Part shown: positions 1-10,109 of the stretch, piece by piece | How the letters are laid out: each line of letters opens with the position of its first letter | Numbering within the stretch: the stretch's first letter is position 1 | Assembly (NCBI RefSeq): GCF_019279795.1 | Contig: NC_056750.1 | Span: 830,100,735 to 830,164,734, forward strand | Direction: 5' to 3' | Source of the DNA: Protopterus annectens | Lineage: Eukaryota > Chordata > Ceratodontiformes > Protopteridae | DNA: 64,000 bases | Position numbers and translations under genes: made by a program | The notes under the pieces: model-generated | The model's input: the letters and a program-made list of their open reading frames with translations, nothing else | Database searches by the model: none | Told to the model about the DNA's origin: nothing

Positions 1-438
1 GATACCTAATTGCTGGTATTGTAATTGGATTTGTGTTAAATTTCATTGTTCCAAACTAGATTGCATTCATTTTAATAAACTATAGACAGTGAGATAAAAT
101 AATCCCTTTGCCAATTGTATTTCTAGTTAGCATGTCTAGGAAATTCAGATGAATTCTTTGTGGCTTTTTTGAAGCTGTATGATAAGAAATAATGGCGTGG
201 CACACAGGATTGATGATGATTTATTTTTAAATTTAATAAACTAATTCTGCCTTCTGTTTTTGATTCCCCTAAAGATGATTTGGAATGTAATAGTCTCTGC
301 ATGTTAGTGACTTTATGTTACTTCATTTTGTAACAACAGAAGACAACCTACTTATGTATGCACAAATTTAATAAACTAAATAAAGAAGTTAATTAAAGGT
401 TATGTTTATCATATTTCTGAATTTCTGTTTGCACAACA

Positions 439-534
<96 letters not shown>

Positions 535-1305
535 TGATAATACTCCAATACATGCTTGTGTGTTTATAAGACTTAAAAACGTCAAAGATTGTACCTGCAT
601 AACATCTTGCAGTTGTTAAACATCAATGATTTGAAATGATTCTGATAGACAAATGAATAATTTGCATCTGCAATTGATTGTAATTGAGAATTAATCTTTT
701 TCTCACCTCACATAGACAGAACACAATGTTTCATACTACATTTTTAACTTGTTTCTGCTCATTTCCTTAGCTTTGAAATCTAGAACATTTTTTTCAGAAT
801 GTTTGCTATGAAATGCTTAAATGTAGAATATATTTCAGCTCTAAAGAAATTCTACTAATTTTCTCAGAACACATAAGAAAGAGATTATGCAGAGGAGCAT
901 TGCTTACTTAGAAAGCAGCACACTGAAGTATTTAGGAAATAAACATGGCAATGTGGGATGGTAACAGTGAAATTTAAAAAATAGGTGTAGTAAATGCAAA
1001 TAATTCAAAATATTTCTTGTTTGTGTATAAAAATATGAATAAAACAGATATAAATGTTAGTTTATTTTTTCATATGTTATAAAATGCTATTTTATTCTTA
1101 GGACTTTATTAAAGGGCTTATTTATTATAGAGTGGTATTTGGTTATGATATCCATTTCTGCTACAGAAAAGTTCCAGTGCTTTAGATATACAAATATAAT
1201 TACATTCAAGTTAATCTGACATTCTAATAATGACATCAGCCAATCAGTTTGCTGCATTTTACTGCTGTAGAACATTTTACATTCTTGTTGTCACACAAGC
1301 AATTT
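1..1305. other. AT-rich non-coding DNA, no gene seen
   Basis: Apart from the CA microsatellite listed separately, this stretch is AT-rich and has no open frame with a recognisable protein match on either strand. It ends where homology to the CR1 element begins, just after 1300, so it is probably the pre-insertion flank of that CR1 copy. I recognise no repeat family in it. Confidence 0.5.
435..532. repeat. (CA)n microsatellite
   Basis: Nearly pure CA dinucleotides, with a short interruption (catgcg) near position 503 that divides the tract in two. The cysteine/valine open frame on the minus strand here is only a translation of GT repeats and is not a gene. Confidence 0.97.
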
Positions 1306-1309
1306 TTCA

Positions 1310-1544
1310 GCCTGTGAGTTTACTTGCCAGAGTATTGAAGGGAATAGCCATAGCTTGTCCTGTGGCCAACTCACTTAGAAATAAAATGATCTCTAACATG
1401 GATGATATGCTCGACAAGCCACTATGCTTCGCTAGGGGTGGCTTGCACCTGTCACCCCTGGGCTTTCGGATATTGGCAAAGGCTCTTGCTACCCCCATAG
1501 TGCCTTTTTTAGGCAAGACTCAAAAGACAAACCCACCTCCATAG
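1310..1544 (+). pseudogene. CR1 ORF1, C-terminal end of SGNH esterase-like domain
   Basis: The frame ending with TAG at 1542-1544 carries a segment (CFARGGLHLSPLGFRILAKA) that fits the last block of an SGNH/GDSL hydrolase, where the family normally has D-x-x-H followed by L. The His is present; the Asp position reads G. The matching N-terminal blocks (GDSIL and GVNDL) survive in the minus-strand CR1 at 37.7-38.2 kb, which supports the domain call. Esterase-like ORF1 proteins are known from CR1 LINEs. The protein is truncated at the 5' end by the element boundary, and the first codons of this open frame are flanking DNA. Confidence 0.6.
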
Positions 1545-1573
1545 GTATCACAAGGGATAAGAAACTAAGAGTA

Positions 1574-4366
1574 ATGCTACTCAACGCCAGAAGTCTAAAC
1601 CTCAAGATGCACACACTTGAAACTCTCCTTAGCATGGAGAACATCGATATCTGTGCAGTAACAGAAGCCTGGTTCAGGGCTCCCGAGAGCACCCCAGCAC
1701 TACCAGGTTATACCTCATACCATGCTTTTCGGCCCCAAAACTTGGACCGAACCACAAAAGGAGGGGGAGTATTGATATTCATCAAAGATACCCACACCTC
1801 CAGGTTGGTGGCAAAGCACGAAGCATCAGAGACTATCCATGTGCAACTAACAGTGGATAAAACTGCCTTCCAGTTTATAGCCTGCTACAGACCACCCTCC
1901 CAAACCCAGGAACCCCACTCGGCCTTCCTGAGAACACTGGAAAATATGAAGGTCTCTCCAAACACCATTATATTGGGCGACTTCAACTACCCAAACATAG
2001 ACTGGGAGCATTACTCTAGCTCCAACACCCTAGCCCAAAGGTTCCTAGAATTTATAAACTCAAATGCTATGGAACAACTTGTTACCACTCCCACAAGAGG
2101 GGAAAACATACTGGACCTGATCATCACCAACATGGGAACTCTATGCTCCAGACCAGAAGTGTATCCCTCACTGGTAAGATCAGACCATAAACTAATCTCA
2201 CTGGATATTCACATCCCGATCCCACCCCCTGCCCAGAAAACCACAGTGAAAAACTTCTCTAAAGCAAATTTCACACTTCTCAAAACTGAGATGGAATCCT
2301 TCAAAGCCCCCGGGCCTGTGGAAAATACAGCCCAGACCGCAGAATCCTTTATAAACGCATTCTATGAACACCTTCAGGAATGCATGGATCATGCGATCCC
2401 AAATAAAACCAAGACCCAATCCTCCAAAGGCAGACATCCTGTCTGGTGGACCCCAGCCATAAACAAGCTATACAATAGAAGGAGGAAGCTACTAAATGAT
2501 AGAGCAAAATCCCAGAAAGGGAAGGCATCACTGATCAGTATTAGCAAAAAACTACGGGCACACATAAAATTGTCTAAGGCCAGCTTCGAGAGAAAAATTG
2601 CACAGGACACTAAGGATAATCACAAGACTTTCTTTAGTTATGTTAGGAACCTGGGTGGTAATTCCCAGATATGCTCAGAATTAGTCCAAAATGACAAAAA
2701 ATACACCGAACCCACAGACATTGCCAACATCCTAGCTGACAGGTTCAGCGCAAACTTCTCCCCTCCCACCAAAAGGGAAAATATCTATCCCAGCAGAGTG
2801 CTGCCCCCCTGACATGTCAGATGCTCAGGTAAGAGCCGCCCTCTCCAAAGCAAAATACACAGCATCAATGGGACCAGACGGTGTCCCGGGCTGCGTCCTA
2901 CATGAACTCCAAGAAGAGCTAAACCCAAACATAAAACTACTGTTCAATCTCAGCCTTACTACAGGATATGTGCCCAAAGAGTGGTGTACAGCAACAGTGG
3001 TCTCTCTCCATAAAGGTGGTGCCGCAACGGATCCTGGAAACTATCGCCCCATAAGCCTGACTAGCTTGGTCTGCAAAGCTATGGAAAGGATCATCATGGA
3101 CCTCATAAACAAAGATATTGGGGACCTACAAACACTGGATCCTACCCAGTTCGGCTTTGTTAAGGGCAGATCCTGCCTCTTAAACCTGGTTGATTTCTTT
3201 GAAACAGTCACCAAAGCCATTGACGAGGGGAAGGTGGTCCACACAGCCTACCTGGACCTCGCAAAAGCCTTCGATACAATACCCCACTCGGGCATTATAG
3301 ATAAGCTCACCAGCTTAAATATAAACCCCTATGTCACTAGATGGATTGCAAATTGGCTCAAGGACAGAACCCACATGGTTAGAATTGCTGGAGCCATGTC
3401 AGACTTGAAACCAGTTACAAGTGATGTCCCACAAGGATCAGTCCTGGGACCTCTCTTGTTCGGTATATATTTCTCGGAGGTACAGGCCAACATGGAAGGA
3501 CTGTGGCTGACCAAGTTCGCAGATGACTGCAAACTGGGTGCCATAATCGACTCTCCAGCCGACACAAGCATCCTCCAAAAGGGCCTCATAGAAACAGACA
3601 ACTGGTGCCAGAGCCATGGCCTCAAGCTAAATGCCAAAAAGTGCATAGTCATCCCCTTTGGCAAAACAAAGTGCCCACAAATTACCACATAGGTGGTAAT
3701 CCATTAAGTACAGAAGAAGTAATTAGGGACCTGGGGACCCAAGTTGATAGCAATCTCTCATTTGACAACCACGTGGCCAAAGTGGTTAGAAAAACATTTT
3801 ATATAGCCCACCTAATCATGAAGGGATTCACATCTAGATCAGGGGACATCATCGTGCCTCTTTACTCATCCCTCATCAGGCCCATAATTGAGTACAATGC
3901 CCCTTTTGGGATGTACCTTACCAGACACCTGCAGCAACTGGAAAGACCCCAAAAGTACCTCACCAAGAGGATCAAAGGGCTCAAACAGATGCCATATGCT
4001 GCCCGGTTAAAGAAACTCCAGCTCTACTCAGTGGCATACCGCCTGTTCAGAGGCGATCTGTGCCTGACGTATAAAGCCATGTCCAACCCAGAATTAATGT
4101 ACATGCAGCACCTCAGAAAATCCAAATCCCATTGAGCTACGTGCTCAAGAGACTTGAACCTCAGCACTGAAATAAATAGGACATGCTGGAGGAACAGATT
4201 CATAACCCAGAGGCTCCCTTCACTCTGGAAAAAAATCCCAGTCCAGGTTAGGCAGAGTCCCTCATTGACTCTCTTCAAGAGGAATCTTGATGAGTGGATG
4301 GGAGATCGTAGGTTTAGCCCGGGTATCACTTCTGTGTCACTGTTAGACAGAGGCACAGTATACTAA
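1574..4366 (+). pseudogene. CR1 ORF2: AP endonuclease plus reverse transcriptase (3 lesions)
   Basis: ORF2 of CR1, which nicks target DNA and primes reverse transcription of its own RNA. The endonuclease domain (1574 to about 2230) keeps its signatures: LLNARSLN, TEAWF, CYRPP, GDFNYPNIDW and SDHK. The reverse transcriptase keeps GPDGVPG, LDLAKAFDT, VPQGSVLGPLL and the catalytic FADD. Three lesions break it. A frameshift lies at the C-run near 2803-2809. A one-base loss lies in the A-run near 3664-3668, by comparison with the copy at 56.5 kb. A TGA sits at 4133-4135 where the other copy has CGA, a typical CpG decay. The ATG at 1574 lies 30 bases after the ORF1 stop, in another frame. That frame is open upstream of the ATG, so the true start is uncertain. 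Apart from the three lesions it is close to full family length. Confidence 0.9.
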
Positions 4367-4464
4367 CCTCGGAAAAGGGTATAGCAAAATAAATTTAAAA
4401 TGGGTGGCGAAAGCCAAACACATTCTGGCTAGGCTTATAAATGCCCTAGGGCAGATAGCCTAGT

Positions 4465-4493
4465 ATGAACCTATGAACCTATGAACCTATGAT
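4465..4493 (+). repeat. CR1 3' terminal 8-mer tail
   Basis: Three near-perfect tatgaacc units end the element. In CR1 LINEs this short tandem repeat is where the reverse transcriptase begins copying, and it marks the exact 3' boundary of the insertion. Confidence 0.85.
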
Positions 4494-4529
4494 GACATCA
4501 GGATAATGTCATGCACAAATATCTATGTC

Positions 4530-4612
<83 letters not shown>

Positions 4613-4614
4613 AG
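4530..4614. repeat. (AC)n microsatellite
   Basis: A long AC dinucleotide run starting about 37 bases beyond the CR1 3' end. The cysteine/valine frames on the minus strand here are repeat translations. Confidence 0.97.
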
Positions 4615-4709
4615 AATGAGAAAAGAAAGAGTAATTATACAATGATCCCCCATTAATATTCCAAAACATGCATGCTGATTGGCCAGTGTGCCCATTGTAA
4701 ATCCCACAA

Positions 4710-5026
4710 TATACCAACGGAAAAAGGTCCTGTCGCCCAGACTTTTTTCCATTGGTATAAAGTGCTAAAAACATTTTTTTTTAACAAATAAAAAAGAAAA
4801 AAAGAAAAAAAGGAGCAATGGACACTTTGTTTTCTCTGTTGCTTCCGTTTCAAAGCATTGATGTACTGGGTATGTGTGAGACGGAAGTCCCATATGCATG
4901 CTCAGTACATCAACACAAGGTAGCAGTCTACCACAACCAGGGGAAGAACAGTAATGCACCGTTATACAAAGACATTATATTTAAGAAATGTAAGCATTTT
5001 TTTCTTAAATAATGTCATCGTATAAT
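4710..5026. repeat. Three consecutive inverted repeats (hairpins)
   Basis: Hairpin 1 pairs 4710-4729 with 4740-4759, 18 of 20 positions matching, with a loop of about 10 bases. Hairpin 2 pairs 4856-4881 with 4891-4916 around the core tgatgtactg; most mismatches are transitions that could still pair as G-U in RNA. Hairpin 3 pairs 4961-4990 with 4995-5026 (core gacattat followed by ttaagaaa). They lie end to end with a fourth, stronger hairpin at 5049-5146. No terminal repeat or target duplication encloses the group, so no transposon class can be assigned. Confidence 0.75.
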
Positions 5027-5048
5027 AGCAATACGACTCTATGTTTGT

Positions 5049-5146
5049 AGTATATTGAAATTTACCCATGGTTGGCTTTATTTAATCACTCAGGCTTCGC
5101 CCTCGTGATTAAACCACACCAACCATGGGTAAATCTGCAATATACC
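5049..5146. repeat. Strong palindrome, about 41-bp arms
   Basis: The left arm 5049-5089 and right arm 5104-5146 are reverse complements with few mismatches, including an exact 15-bp block (tttacccatggttgg) and an exact ttaatcac next to the 14-bp loop. It could be a short palindromic transposon derivative (MITE) or a foldback sequence. The two arms have diverged little, so it is either recent or kept uniform by intrastrand repair. Confidence 0.85.
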
Positions 5147-5159
5147 ACACCATGTCATC

Positions 5160-5916
5160 AGTTATTGCTTAAATAAGTGATACTTGTCTATGGGTGAGGT
5201 GTCACGTGTATAATATATTCACTTTTCTCTGCTAACCTTTCAACACTTATACTAAGAAAATTTCTCTTACAATAAACAGTTAAATTTGCTTCTAAATACA
5301 CATATTCCACTTATAACTGTTCTGACAACTGCATTTTTGGAAGTCTTGAATTTAGTAATAACTTTACTAAGTCTTGTCTATTGTGCCCGTAAGCTTTATT
5401 ACTCTTTAGAATGTGTTCTTTCACCTCCAGTCTACATTTTGTGCAGTATGAAATACAGCCATTAAATATTTGTTTATAGTGAGTGTGCAAATGCAGAAAT
5501 TGTCATGATGAGCAAACCTGGTAGTGATGATGGATAAACCCCTGACTATAACTCAGGTGACAAAAGTCAGATTTGAGTTTCTGACACTCATTTATTCAGA
5601 GATGCTAGTAGAGAGGATAGGCATGCCTATCATGGGGGGGGGGGTCATGTTGGTTGTCACTGTAGTTGAGCTCTGGATGAATCCAGAATTCATACAGATG
5701 TCAGTAGGTTGTGTGGGGAACAAGAGGACAAAGCAAGTCATGCTTGCCCCATTGACCTGGAACAGAAAATACATTCAGGCTGCTTTGATGTACATTCCAG
5801 CCCACAGATTATGTTAACACATGGGACTAGTGTCATAGGGCTCACAGAAAAAAACAACCCAGCTGCAGTATGAAAGATGCTTACCTAGCCCACTGTGCTG
5901 TTGAATGCTGAAAGGT
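5160..5916. other. No feature recognised
   Basis: The open frame at 5524-5817 (+) has no recognisable domain and contains a G homopolymer. I see no repeat family or gene here. Confidence 0.4.
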
Positions 5917-6140
5917 TCATGCACCAAGTTTAGCAATCATTTTGAATACATTTTTTAAGTATTTTGGAGAGGGTGGATAAGACTGATAAATACCTACATT
6001 TAGTAATGTCTGTGGAATTTCCTCCTTTGTATGAGGGATAATGTGTGACTTTTTCCAGAGGGAGGGAATGTGGGATTCTTGGATTGGCCAAAGGACTAAT
6101 ATGGTAGGCATTGCTATTGGCTGCTATTTTAAGATACATA
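5917..6140 (-). pseudogene. L2-like reverse transcriptase fragment
   Basis: Read across two minus-strand frames, this matches the start of the reverse transcriptase in the L2 element at 62 kb. AYHISPLA corresponds to AYPVSILI there, IPSLWKKSHIIP to IPTIWKISYVIP, and YKGGNST followed by LSTLSKILKKCI to HKGGSST followed by LSSLAKIMEKCI. Only about 70 codons remain and the frame is broken. It abuts the DIRS remnant, also on the minus strand, and the exact junction (about 6140-6180) is uncertain. Confidence 0.65.
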
Positions 6141-6189
6141 AGGATCTGAGGAATTTTCTGGCTGAAGCCTGAGTCAGATGAGAAATATT

Positions 6190-7250
6190 CAGGAATACTT
6201 CCTGATATTTTTCCACTTTGTCACGAGATAAAAAATATGCACCCTACAAACACAATCCTCTGTGATGGAGTCAGGAGGGATTTCTATGTATTTATCTGAA
6301 ACCCCAGATGGGTTAGGAGGGATGAAACCTTTGTTAGGGACTTCTGGGACCTGGACAAAGTCTCTGCACAAATACACAAGTCATCTAAATTAGTAAAAAT
6401 GTAAACCTTGCACCTGCAGAAAACGACCACAGGAGCTGGGCACTTAGTAAATACTCTCAGTGCAGCAGATAGCTGAAATGGCAATGCAGAGAATAGATAG
6501 TGTTACCCAAATATGCAAAATTGTAGGAATCTCCTGGATTTGTATGCTATTGGAATGTGATGGTATACATCCTTGAAGTCTAAGTTTAGCATAACACAGT
6601 GATCTTGGAGAAAGGCCAGTACTGACTAGAGTGTCATCATCTTGAGTTTTGGAACTTTCATACAGAGATTCAAGAAGGACAGTTCACAAACTTTTTGGAA
6701 CAAGAAACATTCTTCCTAAGTGTTCTGCAGGAGCATATTCTATGACATTTACTTCTACCATGTGATGGAACATCTGAGGAATCAAGTCTGTTTGGTTGAG
6801 ATGGTGAGAGGAAACCCCCTTGAAAAGGAAGAGGAAACTCTATCTAGCTGTAACCCCCTGGATCATTTTTAAAACCCATCTGTCTGAATGTATCCAAGTC
6901 CAAGCTGGAGCAATGAGGAATAAATGATTTGAAAGGGTATAGGGGTAGCAGAAAGAGGGGAAGGTGACCAGGTCTATGGCATAGTCATTCTGAAGCTGGT
7001 GTCTGATCATTTTTTGGGAAATTCCTTTGGTTTTGAGTTTGGGTTGATAACCTCCTGCCATTTCTTATGTGCATTATTCTTATTAGGCTGAGTTCTCTGC
7101 TTATTTTGTCATTTGAAAGGATTAGAGGTATTAGTAAGAACTTGGGAACCCACAAAACCTTAGAAACCTCCTGCATTAATTTCTCTTTGCCATCCCATTA
7201 CTTGTGTACACGTTTAGCAGCAGGCTCAAACAAAAATTCTGAGTCTAGAG
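6190..7250 (-). pseudogene. DIRS-like reverse transcriptase, degraded
   Basis: Reading toward lower coordinates, 7061-6840 gives WIHSDRWVLKMIQG, matching the conserved W-x-x-I-x-SDxWVL block before DIRS RT domains. About 6600-6500 gives LDFKDVYHHIPI, the DIRS form of motif A (LDLKDAYLHIPI), then RRFLQFCIFG. At 6484-6284 LSAALRVFTK is followed by NLDDLCICAETL, corresponding to APRxFTK and YLDDxL, with the Y lost. LGFQIN, then TPSQRIVFVG, follow. This set separates it from Ty3/gypsy and LINE enzymes. Several frameshifts and stops make it non-functional. Confidence 0.75.
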
Positions 7251-7496
7251 GAGAACTCAACATGTATGACTTTAAGTCCTCTGAAAAGTTTTTTATATAC
7301 CCATATAGAACTCAAAGCAGCAGATGAAGCAGAAGCCCAGGAAACAGTATCATCACAATCATACATACCCTTGAAGGTATGTTTAGAGAATTAAGAAAAG
7401 TTAATTACAATCTGATTTGCATAAGACCTACCCCTGGGGGTCAGAGAAGAAGAAAATTCTTCCAAGTTTATCACGCTTCAAAATCAACTTCTACAT

Positions 7497-7866
7497 ATGG
7501 TTCATAGGTTCATAGGTTGATACTAGGCTATCGGCCCTAGGGCCTATACAAGCCTAGCCATAACAATTCCCTGAGTATTTCTTCCCACACTATTTACTTC
7601 CCTGGACCCCTGTCCAGCAGGGCGACTGACCCTGGGGTGAATTTCCTTTCTCCCATCCAATCATCAAGGTTCTTTTTGAAGAGGGCCAAAGAGGTGCTCT
7701 GCTTGACATGTATGGACAGTCTATTCCAGAGTCTGGGGAGTCTCTGGGTCAGGAACCTATCCCTCCAGCATGTTTTGTTTATTGTGATGACAAGGTTTAG
7801 ATCCCTGGAGCATGTGGCTCTGAGGGATTGGGATATGGCTCTTGAAGTTCAGGATTTGAAAGGCTA
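7497..7866 (-). mobile_element. 5'-truncated CR1 fragment inserted in the DIRS remnant
   Basis: Begins with the reverse complement of the CR1 tail (ggttcataggttcatagg) and 3' UTR (actaggctat...). It continues into the last 90 or so ORF2 codons, recognisable as CSRDLNL, INxTCWRDRF, SLALFKKNLDDWMG and SVALLDRG after frame correction. It interrupts the DIRS remnant in the same orientation and so is younger than it. Confidence 0.85.
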
Positions 7867-7869
7867 ATG

Positions 7870-8530
7870 TGGGAGAAGAAAAGAGTCTCTTACCCTGTCT
7901 GTTCAACCATCTTATCTTATCCCAAGGAACTCGGTTTATGAGACAAAATGCTTTTTCACTGCTTGAACCATACACATGATTTCAGCAGGATCAGCTGTAA
8001 GATGAGAATAGAGAAAATGATTACCTTCTGAAACTCTATAGAATTTATTAGCTTTTTTAGGAACCGATGAGAGAGAACCAGAAGCATTACAGGAAGCTTT
8101 AAATGCATCCTCCAAAGCAAGGCAAAATAGAAGTAATGGCTACAGAAACAGGCACTTCTTGTTCAAGTAAATTGTAATATCTACCCAACTCTGTGGGAAC
8201 ATTCATCTGTTCTCAAGCAAATACATCCCTCAGTTTGGAAAATGTCAAAAAGAGAAAGCTACCATTGGTACTTCTTCTGGTTCACCATTTAGAATTAGAG
8301 TCATGGGCTATAGAATCTTCTTGTGGTGAGCTAATCCTATCTCTATCAATACCAGATTCATTACAAAAATCATCCTCTTCCATAGACTGGGGAACAGTAG
8401 TTTTAGAAGAACTTGTTGCGGGTAGCACATGTAGGACCTTCACCCAATGTAGCTCCTTAGTCATATATTCGTACTCCAAAGTTGTTCCAGCTGAGATGAA
8501 GAGTGGTGAAATATCTGGATACTCAGATAG
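7870..8530 (-). pseudogene. DIRS-like ORF1 (Gag-like) fragment
   Basis: About 8120-7970 on the minus strand encodes KFYRVSEG, then NHFLYSHLTADPAEI, a block I associate with DIRS-like ORF1 proteins. The minus-strand frame at 8479-8282 gives an acidic, serine-rich stretch consistent with the upstream part of such a protein. Stops and frame changes occur between the blocks. The assignment rests on block similarity and on the RT lying downstream on the same strand. Confidence 0.5.
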
Positions 8531-8532
8531 AT

Positions 8533-9322
8533 GATAATCTGAACTTTGACAACCATGTGTCCATGGTGGTAAAGAAATCCTTCTATGTGGCTCAGCTTAT
8601 AAGGGCATGGAATCCAGACTTAAGGATGTTATAATACCACTGTACTCGGCCCTCATCGGACCAATAATCAAGTAGAATGCACCCTTTCGCATATACCACC
8701 AAGTAAGTGCAACAGTTGAAGAGTCCTCAGAGGTTTCTCACCCAAAAAATACAGGGTATAAATGCCATGCTATATTCATACAATTAAAAGCCCTACACTG
8801 TATTTAGTTTATGAACCTATGAACCTAGGAGCCTAGTATAAATGCCATGCAATATTCATACAGTTAAAAGTCCTACACTGTATTTAGTTTCCTATCAATT
8901 ACAGAGGGGAAATCTAGCTGTGATGCAAATGTTGCATATTCGCAAAACTAACTGCTTGAGGGTTACCCACTCCAAGAATTCAAACCTGATCTCTGACATG
9001 AGTAGATCATGCTTAAGAAACTAATATGCATCCCAGAGATTGTCCCTCCTCTTTAACTGGCTTTCTATTCACAGGAAGCAGAGCCCTTCCCTAACCATCT
9101 TCAAGCGCAATCTGTACCAATGGATGGGAAATTGCAAATTCACTCCAGGGTGGTGCTCATGTCCCTTATGGACAGAGGCAGTCTGTAAAAATGTCAAAAC
9201 CATGCTTGTTGACCCTTGTTATTTTTTCCCTAGGGATAGAAGATTGGGTAAAATCTGTGTTAAACTGGTTAGGCTTATAAAGGCTCTTGAGCCGTTAGCC
9301 TAGTAATCTCCTATGAACCTAT
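8533..9322 (+). mobile_element. CR1 3' fragment (degraded)
   Basis: Starts in the RT C-terminal region (LNFDNHVSMVVKKSFYVAQLI, here shown in part, matching FDNHVAKVVRKTFY of copy A). It runs through KPYTVFSL, SPSLTIFKRNLYQWMGN and PLWTEA to the 3' UTR (aggcttataaaggc) and the tatgaacc tail. It has many stops and an internal 55-bp duplication. It directly follows the DIRS remnant and precedes the 18-bp minisatellite. Confidence 0.8.
8756..8890 (+). repeat. 55-bp direct duplication inside CR1, CR1-tail-like spacer
   Basis: Units 8756-8810 and 8836-8890 begin gtataaatgccatgc and end ctgtatttagttt. They differ at only three or so positions. The 25-bp spacer contains two CR1-tail 8-mers (atgaacct) followed by gagccta. 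The spacer suggests that a reverse-transcription jump or rearrangement involving a CR1 3' end created the duplication. Confidence 0.8.
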
Positions 9323-9346
9323 GATTACTGAAATGAAAAGAAAATG

Positions 9347-9544
9347 CTCAAGGATGATGTAGTCCTCAAGGATGATGTAGTCCTCATGGATGATGTAGTC
9401 CTCAAGGATGATGTAGTCCTCAAAGATGATGTAGTCCTCAAGGATGATGTAGTCCTCATAGATGATGTAGTCCTCAAGGATGATTTAGTCCTCATAGATG
9501 ATGTAGTCCTCAAGGATGATGTAGTCCTCAAGGATGATGTAGTC
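9347..9544 (+). repeat. 18-bp minisatellite, 11 units
   Basis: Eleven head-to-tail copies of ctcaaggatgatgtagtc, with variants only at the fourth to seventh and one later position (ctcatgg, ctcatag, ctcaaag, gatttag). Because 18 is a multiple of three, both strands stay open across the array (VLKDDV on plus, SLRTTS on minus). I see no start context or flanking coding sequence, so this is not a gene. It begins about 25 bases after the CR1 tail. Confidence 0.95.
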
Positions 9545-9967
9545 TCAGACTGCTTACAGAAGTAAATGTTTAAGCTTACGCACTTCACAACAATGTGTAG
9601 CACACAACAAATGTGAGCAAACACATTTCCAAGTAATCATACTCAGACAAAAGAAAAATAGAGCTCTATCTTTCAACTGTATTCTTACGTCCCCTCTCCA
9701 TATCCACTGTCTGCTAACATCACTGATCAATAAAGTACAAGATTATTTAAACCAACAACTATTTGTATCCATGTTATCCAGGACATATTGGTTGCATATT
9801 TACTACTATCTCTTCATGTGATTATAGTCTTTCATTCGTTTTGTATAGCATTGTATTCTCTTATGTTATTTAAATTGCTGTTTTTTTTGTATTACATGAT
9901 ATTCCTCTCTATTATTTTTTGGCATTTTGCCATTTTATTTTTTTGCATTGTTCATGATTTTATTAAG
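9545..9967. other. No feature recognised
   Basis: AT-rich DNA with short hydrophobic open frames caused by T-rich composition. No domain or repeat family is recognised. Confidence 0.4.
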
Positions 9968-10066
9968 TACATGTGGAACTTTTCTCCCCAGGCCTCCACT
10001 GAAAAAGGATCTGTGTCCAGTCAGACTTTCCCGGTAAACAAATGTAAAATAAATAAATAAGTAGAC
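9968..10066 (+). mobile_element. L2-type 3' tail fragment (solo LINE end or truncated SINE)
   Basis: Matches the 3' end of the L2 at 60.6 kb: cttttctccc, ggcctccactgaaaa, and caaatgtaaaataaataaat. It therefore also matches the tail of the SINE at 58.0 kb. With no head or coding part it cannot be assigned to LINE or SINE. Confidence 0.75.
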
Positions 10067-10109
10067 ATTCAGGGATATATGTAAAACACATAGAGTCAGA
10101 AATACCATT

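Larger units (their letters stand above)
1310..4493 (+). mobile_element. CR1-type non-LTR retrotransposon, copy A, nearly complete
   Basis: The best preserved LINE in the window. It holds the end of ORF1, a long ORF2 (endonuclease plus reverse transcriptase), a short 3' UTR (ctaggcttataaatgcc and a second motif, gcagatagcctagt) and a terminal tandem 8-mer (tatgaacc) repeated about three times. A short tandem 8-mer tail is the hallmark of CR1-clade LINEs, in contrast to the poly(A) of L1. The 5' end is cut inside ORF1, as usual for incomplete reverse transcription. ORF2 has only three disabling lesions, so the insertion is fairly recent. The same 3' end recurs near 7500, 9320, 10700, 25170, 34710 and 57350. 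Confidence 0.9.
6180..8532 (-). mobile_element. DIRS-like (tyrosine-recombinase class) retroelement remnant
   Basis: Minus-strand remnant containing a Gag-like ORF1 part (about 8530-7870) and a DIRS-type reverse transcriptase part (about 7490-6190). The two are separated by a CR1 inserted at 7497-7866. Many stops and frameshifts indicate an old copy. I see no terminal repeats and no recombinase domain, so both ends are probably lost. Confidence 0.7.

Noticed and set aside
4819..5012. Open frame (+) over the hairpin cluster
   Set aside because: It crosses three palindromes and has no homology; the structure, not the frame, is the signal.
5049..5146. Palindrome as a replication origin or attachment site
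   Set aside because: No supporting context such as recombinase genes or defined core sites; a foldback or MITE relic is simpler.
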